Of a stretch of DNA of 64,000 nucleotides, positions 60,342 through 64,000 are shown in pieces (the first letter of the stretch is position 1; each line of letters opens with the position of its first letter). The position numbers and the translations under genes were made by a program. This DNA comes from an uncultured Lachnospiraceae bacterium. GTDB taxonomy: Bacteria; Bacillota; Clostridia; Lachnospirales; Lachnospiraceae. The notes under the pieces were generated by a model. It worked only from the letters and a program-made list of their open reading frames with translations, searched no databases and had not been told where the DNA came from. The DNA is taken from the NCBI GenBank assembly GCA_900315735.1, contig ONAD01000002.1, forward strand, positions 75,060-139,059, given 5' to 3'.

Positions 60342-61280
60342 ATGAAGAAGTACGGTTTTGGCGTAGATATTGGTGGAACCACATGTAAGATCGGTTTGTT
60401 TGAGACCAGCGGAAAAATGCTGGATAAGTGGGAAATCCCAACCAACAAAGCAGACAATGGCGGACACATTTTAGATGATGTGGCAGCATCTATTGAAGAG
60501 AAGATGAAATCAGAAGCAATTGCAAAAGACGATGTGGAAGGAATCGGCGTTGGCGTTCCTGGTCCTGTATTAGCAGATGGTTCTGTTTCTGTATGTGTAA
60601 ACCTCGGCTGGGGACAGGTTCAGGTTGCGGATGAATTAAGCAGCAAGACAGGTCTTCCGGTTAAAGTTGGAAATGATGCCAACGTAGCAGCCCTTGGCGA
60701 GATGTGGCAGGGCGGTGGAAAAGGTTACACCGGAGTCGTTATGGTTACACTTGGAACCGGAGTTGGCGGCGGAATTATTAACAATGGTAAAATTATTCCG
60801 GGCGCAAACGGAGCAGGCGGCGAAATTGGACATATTACCGTTAATACAGAAGAGGCAGATACCTGCGGATGTGGCAGACATGGATGCTTAGAGCAGTATG
60901 CATCAGCAACCGGAATCGTTCGTATGGCAAAGAAGCTCTTAGCTGAGAAAGATACCCAGTCTTCCTTACGCGGCTTTGATCCGTTGACAGCAAAGGATAT
61001 CTTTGATGAAGCAAAAAAAGGAGATACACTGGCATTAGAAGCAGTAGAAATCTTAGGCGAGACACTTGGTATGGCATTATCTAATATTGCCTGCGTCGTA
61101 AACCCACAGGTATTTGTAATCGGTGGCGGCGTATCCAAGGCTGGTGATATCTTAATTGATACAGTAGTAAAACATTTCAAAGAGCATGCATTTGCATCCT
61201 GCAAGGATACGAAGTTTGCATTGGCATCCCTTGGAAATGATGCCGGAATGTACGGCTGTGTACAGATGATTTTAGACTAA
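60342..61280 (+). CDS. ROK family glucokinase
   Basis: The ATG at 60342 follows AAGGAGAAAAAC; the ATG at 60303 is too early. The 312-residue kinase has the ATP site GVDIGGTTCKIGLFE. The sugar-binding region is GNDANVAALGEMWQGGGKGY, the catalytic base region is ANGAGGEIGHITV, and the zinc motif is CGCGRHGCLEQYAS. It phosphorylates glucose to glucose 6-phosphate. It is convergent with nagA-nagB, with a bidirectional hairpin between. Confidence 0.93.
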   Translation: MKKYGFGVDIGGTTCKIGLFETSGKMLDKWEIPTNKADNGGHILDDVAASIEEKMKSEAIAKDDVEGIGVGVPGPVLADGSVSVCVNLGWGQVQVADELSSKTGLPVKVGNDANVAALGEMWQGGGKGYTGVVMVTLGTGVGGGIINNGKIIPGANGAGGEIGHITVNTEEADTCGCGRHGCLEQYASATGIVRMAKKLLAEKDTQSSLRGFDPLTAKDIFDEAKKGDTLALEAVEILGETLGMALSNIACVVNPQVFVIGGGVSKAGDILIDTVVKHFKEHAFASCKDTKFALASLGNDAGMYGCVQMILD

Positions 61281-61333
61281 GAAGCGCATAACTACGAGAA
61301 ACACGCTTTGCGAGTTTCCCGCGTAAGTAAGTG

Positions 61334-61363
61334 AAAAGCCCCCGTCGTAAGACGGAGGCTTTT
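61334..61363. terminator. Bidirectional terminator between the glucokinase gene and nagA
   Basis: AAAAGCCCCCGTC, loop GTAA, GACGGAGGCTTTT. T-runs on both sides suit both directions. A second hairpin, GGACTTTG facing CAAAGTCC, follows at about 61398-61425 nearer nagA. Confidence 0.8.
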
Positions 61364-61468
61364 CTTGGTTTATTGCGAGAACCAAAGGGCTCTCGTGGAC
61401 TTTGAAAAAAGACACAAAGTCCAGTAAAAAGAAAGGGGAGACTAAATAATTAAATGTTAATTAAATAA

Positions 61469-62575
61469 TTATAAAACACGTTCTAACTCGTATTTCTTAT
61501 TTAATAACAGTACATCAGCTCTTGCACCTGGGGTCAGGCTGCCGATGATTTTCTCCATTCCAATGCTCTTGGCAGGGTTGTAGGTCACTGCCCGGACAAC
61601 GGACTCCAGAGGAAGACCGAAGCTTAAGGCATTCTGCATACAGTCGAATAAGTTAGTGGCAGAACCAGCCAGTGTTCCGTCTGCCAGAGTTGCAAAACGA
61701 CCTTTTTTGTATACAGTTTGTCCGCCAAGTTCATAAGTGCCATCAGCCATTCCGGTTGCACGCATAGCGTCACTGATTAAGATGACGCGGTCATCTCCAA
61801 ACATGCGGAATACGCTGCGGATAACAGCTGGATGGATGTGAATGCCATCACAGATAATTTCAGCCATTGCATGTGGTGCATCAGCGGCTGCACCCACAAT
61901 ACTCGGGTCGCGGTGATGGAATGCCGGCATGGCGTTGAACAGATGGGTTGCATGGTTGGCACCTGCTGCGAAAGCCTTTGAGGCAATTTCATAAGAAGCA
62001 GTAGAATGTCCAAGAGAAATAGCAACGTCATCATGGAATTTTTCGATAAATTTGTCTGCTCCCGGAAGTTCCGGAGCAATGGTAATTAACTTTATTTTGC
62101 CACCGGATGCTTCCGACAAGCGGCAAAATACGTCTATACTAGGGTTGCAGAGGTAACTTTCTTTCTGAGCACCCTTCTTTGCCGGGGAAAGGAAAGGTCC
62201 TTCCATATGGATACCGGCTACATAAGCATGGTTTCCGTCATCCGGAACACCGGAGACTGTTTCGAAGATTTCTTTCAGCTGGTTTTCCGGTAAAGTCATG
62301 GATGTTGCACAGAAGGATGTAACACCGCAGGAATGCAGGTAAGCTGCAATCTCGGAAAGTCCGTCTGCATTTGCATCACAGAAATCATGACCCTTTGCAC
62401 CGTGAATATGTACATCAACCAGTCCCGGAATCACATAATTGCCTTTGGCATCCAGGACTTCCTCATTTTCGGAAACCGGTTTGTCTACGATTGTATGTGT
62501 AGCATCATCGATATATAAGTCTTTTTCATGGAAAGCGAAGTCATCGCCCCATACAAGACCATTTCGGATAATCAT
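61469..62575 (-). CDS. nagA: N-acetylglucosamine-6-phosphate deacetylase
   Basis: The product is 368 residues. Metal and active-site motifs in order are VDVHIHGAKGHDF, GIHMEGPFLSPAKKGAQ, ISLGHSTASYE, ATHLFNAMPAFHHRDP and LISDAMRATGM. It removes the acetyl group from GlcNAc 6-phosphate. It lies 12 bases after nagB in the same operon, and together they bring cell-wall and mucin amino sugars into glycolysis. GGGGGTATTC lies ahead of the ATG. Confidence 0.96.
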   Translation of the reverse strand: MIIRNGLVWGDDFAFHEKDLYIDDATHTIVDKPVSENEEVLDAKGNYVIPGLVDVHIHGAKGHDFCDANADGLSEIAAYLHSCGVTSFCATSMTLPENQLKEIFETVSGVPDDGNHAYVAGIHMEGPFLSPAKKGAQKESYLCNPSIDVFCRLSEASGGKIKLITIAPELPGADKFIEKFHDDVAISLGHSTASYEIASKAFAAGANHATHLFNAMPAFHHRDPSIVGAAADAPHAMAEIICDGIHIHPAVIRSVFRMFGDDRVILISDAMRATGMADGTYELGGQTVYKKGRFATLADGTLAGSATNLFDCMQNALSFGLPLESVVRAVTYNPAKSIGMEKIIGSLTPGARADVLLLNKKYELERVL

Positions 62576-62587
62576 TCGAATACCCCC

Positions 62588-63331
62588 TTAGATCAGATTC
62601 TTCTTAATAATCAGTGAAAGTGCTGCTTCGTCAGCAACGATGGATACGTTGTTATGTAACTGCAGGATAGAAGCAGGAACAGTCGGAGTGATTGGTCCAA
62701 ACAGAGCCTGATACATAGCTTCTGCCTTTGCTTCGCCGGAAGCAATCAGAAGGATGCTTCTTGCCTGCATGATATTTTTGATACCGGTAGAGTAAGCGTG
62801 GGTAGGCACTTCATCAATAGAAGAGAAGAAACGTGCATTTGCCTGAATGGTATTCTCAGTCAGTTTTACGCAGTGAGTTTCTTTTTCGAAAGCTTCGCCC
62901 GGCTCGTTGAAACCGATATGTCCGTTGTTTCCGATACCAAGAAGCTGTAAATCAATGCCGCCTAAGCTCTTGATGATATTGTTGTAACGGGTACATTCCT
63001 TTTCAATATCTGTCTCAAGACCGTTTGGAATATTGGTATTTTCTAATTTAATATTAACAGAGTCAAACAGGTTGTGACGCATAAAGTAAGCGTAGCTCTG
63101 TGGATTGGAAGCATCCAGTCCCTTGTACTCGTCCAGATTGACGCTGCGGATTTCGCTGAAATCAAGGTCTCCCTTATTATACCAGTCGATTAACTGTTTG
63201 TAAGTTCCGATTGGAGAAGAACCGGTAGCAAGTCCCAATACAGCGTCCGGTTTCATAATAATCTGTGCAGAAATAATATTTGCAGCCTTACGGCTCATTT
63301 CGTTATAATCCTTTGCTTTGTAAATACGCAT
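62588..63331 (-). CDS. nagB: Glucosamine-6-phosphate deaminase
   Basis: The product is 247 residues. Motifs are VLGLATGSSPIGTYKQL, VNLDEYKGL, the catalytic site LLGIGNNGHIGFNEPGEAF, and SILLIASGEAKAEAMYQAL. It converts glucosamine 6-phosphate to fructose 6-phosphate and ammonia. AAGGAGGGGTACT precedes the ATG. It is first in the nagBA operon. Upstream, GATTATATAATC (63374-63385) is a perfect palindrome containing a TATAAT -10 for leftward transcription, so a repressor there would block the promoter. Confidence 0.96.
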   Translation of the reverse strand: MRIYKAKDYNEMSRKAANIISAQIIMKPDAVLGLATGSSPIGTYKQLIDWYNKGDLDFSEIRSVNLDEYKGLDASNPQSYAYFMRHNLFDSVNIKLENTNIPNGLETDIEKECTRYNNIIKSLGGIDLQLLGIGNNGHIGFNEPGEAFEKETHCVKLTENTIQANARFFSSIDEVPTHAYSTGIKNIMQARSILLIASGEAKAEAMYQALFGPITPTVPASILQLHNNVSIVADEAALSLIIKKNLI

Positions 63332-63706
63332 AGTACCCCTCCTTAAAAGGCTATTTTCAATATTGTTTAGTCTGATTATATAATCGGGAAAATGAAAATG
63401 CTATAGATTAGGGGCAAAGGAAAAGAACTGTCCAAAAAATCACAAAAAAAGCAAAAAGAGTCCCAATATTTTACAAAGAATGGAATAATTATACCGCCTG
63501 CAAATATATATAAGTGGCAAATACAGGCACATATAGAAAATGCATGAATTTAACACGTTAATTTGCAAAACAACACTAAATCATCATTTAATCGGGAAAA
63601 AGAAACTAAAATGAGATAAAACAGCGTAAAAACCTGAAATACGTCTGTTTGGATTAAAACATAATTTAATATAGATTAAAACAGGATTAAATCAAATTAT
63701 GAGAAA
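63332..63706. other. AT-rich intergenic region between nagB and the rightward gene
   Basis: Besides the palindrome GATTATATAATC (63374-63385), AATCGGGAAAA occurs twice (about 63383 and 63590). GATTAAAACA occurs twice with a third near copy GATTAAATCA (63652-63694). No open frame or RNA gene is seen. The repeats may be regulator half-sites. Confidence 0.5.
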
Positions 63707-63753
63707 AATTTAAGAAATCTTAAATTGACCCACCGCAGGGGCTGCTTTACAAT
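63707..63753 (+). promoter_or_regulatory. Promoter with a 20-base palindromic operator
   Basis: -35 TTGACC (63725-63730), a 17-base spacer, -10 TACAAT (63748-63753). AATTTAAGA facing TCTTAAATT (63707-63726), two bases apart, is a perfect palindrome that touches the -35. Confidence 0.75.
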
Positions 63754-63808
63754 GAAAGCAGAGATTGTAAGAAATCAAAGAAAACATGAGAAGAGACGGA
63801 GAATAATA

Positions 63809-64000
63809 TTGTCTACAAGAAGAGAAAGAGAACGAAGAAAGAAACTGAAAAGAATAAGAAATGCCATTTCCATAACCTTTTGCGGACTGGTTTTATTGCT
63901 GGTGCTGGGAATTGTAAATCTTTTGACCGGTGTTTTGGAAAAACATCTTCCTATTATAGATGGGAACGGAGACTATACGATTGGCATTTTAGAGAAGTTA
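63809..64000 (+). CDS. Membrane-anchored protein, partial (C-terminus beyond right edge)
   Basis: The open frame runs to the window edge, 64 codons. The likely start is TTG at 63809, with GGAG 7 bases upstream; an ATG at 63786 meets a stop after six codons. The product begins STRRERERRKKLKRIRNAI, strongly basic, followed by one membrane segment (FCGLVLLLVLGIVNLLTGVL) and then an outside part. A basic cytoplasmic tail plus one anchor is common for Clostridial peptidoglycan amidases and similar wall enzymes, but no catalytic domain is in view, so no function is assigned. Confidence 0.75.
   Translation, partial: MSTRRERERRKKLKRIRNAISITFCGLVLLLVLGIVNLLTGVLEKHLPIIDGNGDYTIGILEKL

Noticed and set aside
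1-64000. CRISPR array, prophage, IS element, tRNA or rRNA
   Set aside because: No regular spaced repeats, integrase, transposase with terminal repeats, cloverleaf or rRNA sequence was recognised on either strand by reading; a tRNAscan or CRISPR search was not possible.

Overview
The window reads as chromosome from a spore-forming Clostridia member, most likely Lachnospiraceae. The evidence is moderately AT-rich DNA, strong AGGAGG ribosome sites, adjacent spoIID and spoIIQ-type genes, a large-type SRP RNA with an Alu domain, a reverse rubrerythrin with a Fur/PerR regulator, a glycyl radical enzyme with its activase, and a sortase-like PKTGD surface protein. I see no prophage, IS element, CRISPR array, tRNA or rRNA.

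Layout: 1-7100 holds two ABC-2 exporter operons (both leftward) and a DesK/LiaS-type two-component system. All three transcription units use copies of one 47-bp promoter/operator module. 7193-9084 has tatD and an Rpn-like PD-(D/E)XK protein. 9108-22545 is an accessory metabolic island: a GntR regulator, a leftward operon (kinase-like protein, Fe-alcohol dehydrogenase, class III aminotransferase), and a rightward series (acetyltransferase, polar amino acid ABC importer, SDR, glycyl radical enzyme, activase, AEC and DMT transporters). 22589-24758 is a two-gene radical-SAM DNA repair cassette behind an SOS-type promoter. 24949-32145 carries rsmA, spoIID, spoIIQ, a TPR-GGDEF cyclase, a GIY-YIG protein, a DEAD-box helicase and an acetyltransferase. 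32132-37438 has a LuxR-type regulator, a frameshifted GLUG-repeat surface protein and an acidic orphan protein. 37439-46265 is mixed metabolism and small membrane proteins. 46278-50678 is a leftward run of pyrB, purA, a ThrE-like exporter and an unknown gene. 50871-53324 has two LysR regulators and a phosphoesterase. 53455-59291 has a MetE-like enzyme, TauE/MarR, a ProX-type deacylase, the oxidative stress pair and a GNAT. 59389-64000 has tadA, the SRP RNA, ROK glucokinase, nagA-nagB and the start of a membrane protein.

The most unusual structure is a pair of very long imperfect palindromes (346 bp at 2966-3311 and 509 bp at 36769-37277). They share a 136-137 bp core with compensatory base changes, and each sits just upstream of the ribosome site of a leftward gene. 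They look like a dispersed structured RNA or hairpin-DNA element that I cannot match to a named family. Other notable signals are the glycyl radical enzyme island with its own GntR operator, the SOS-controlled radical SAM cassette, and an arginine in place of the Walker A glycine in one ABC ATPase.
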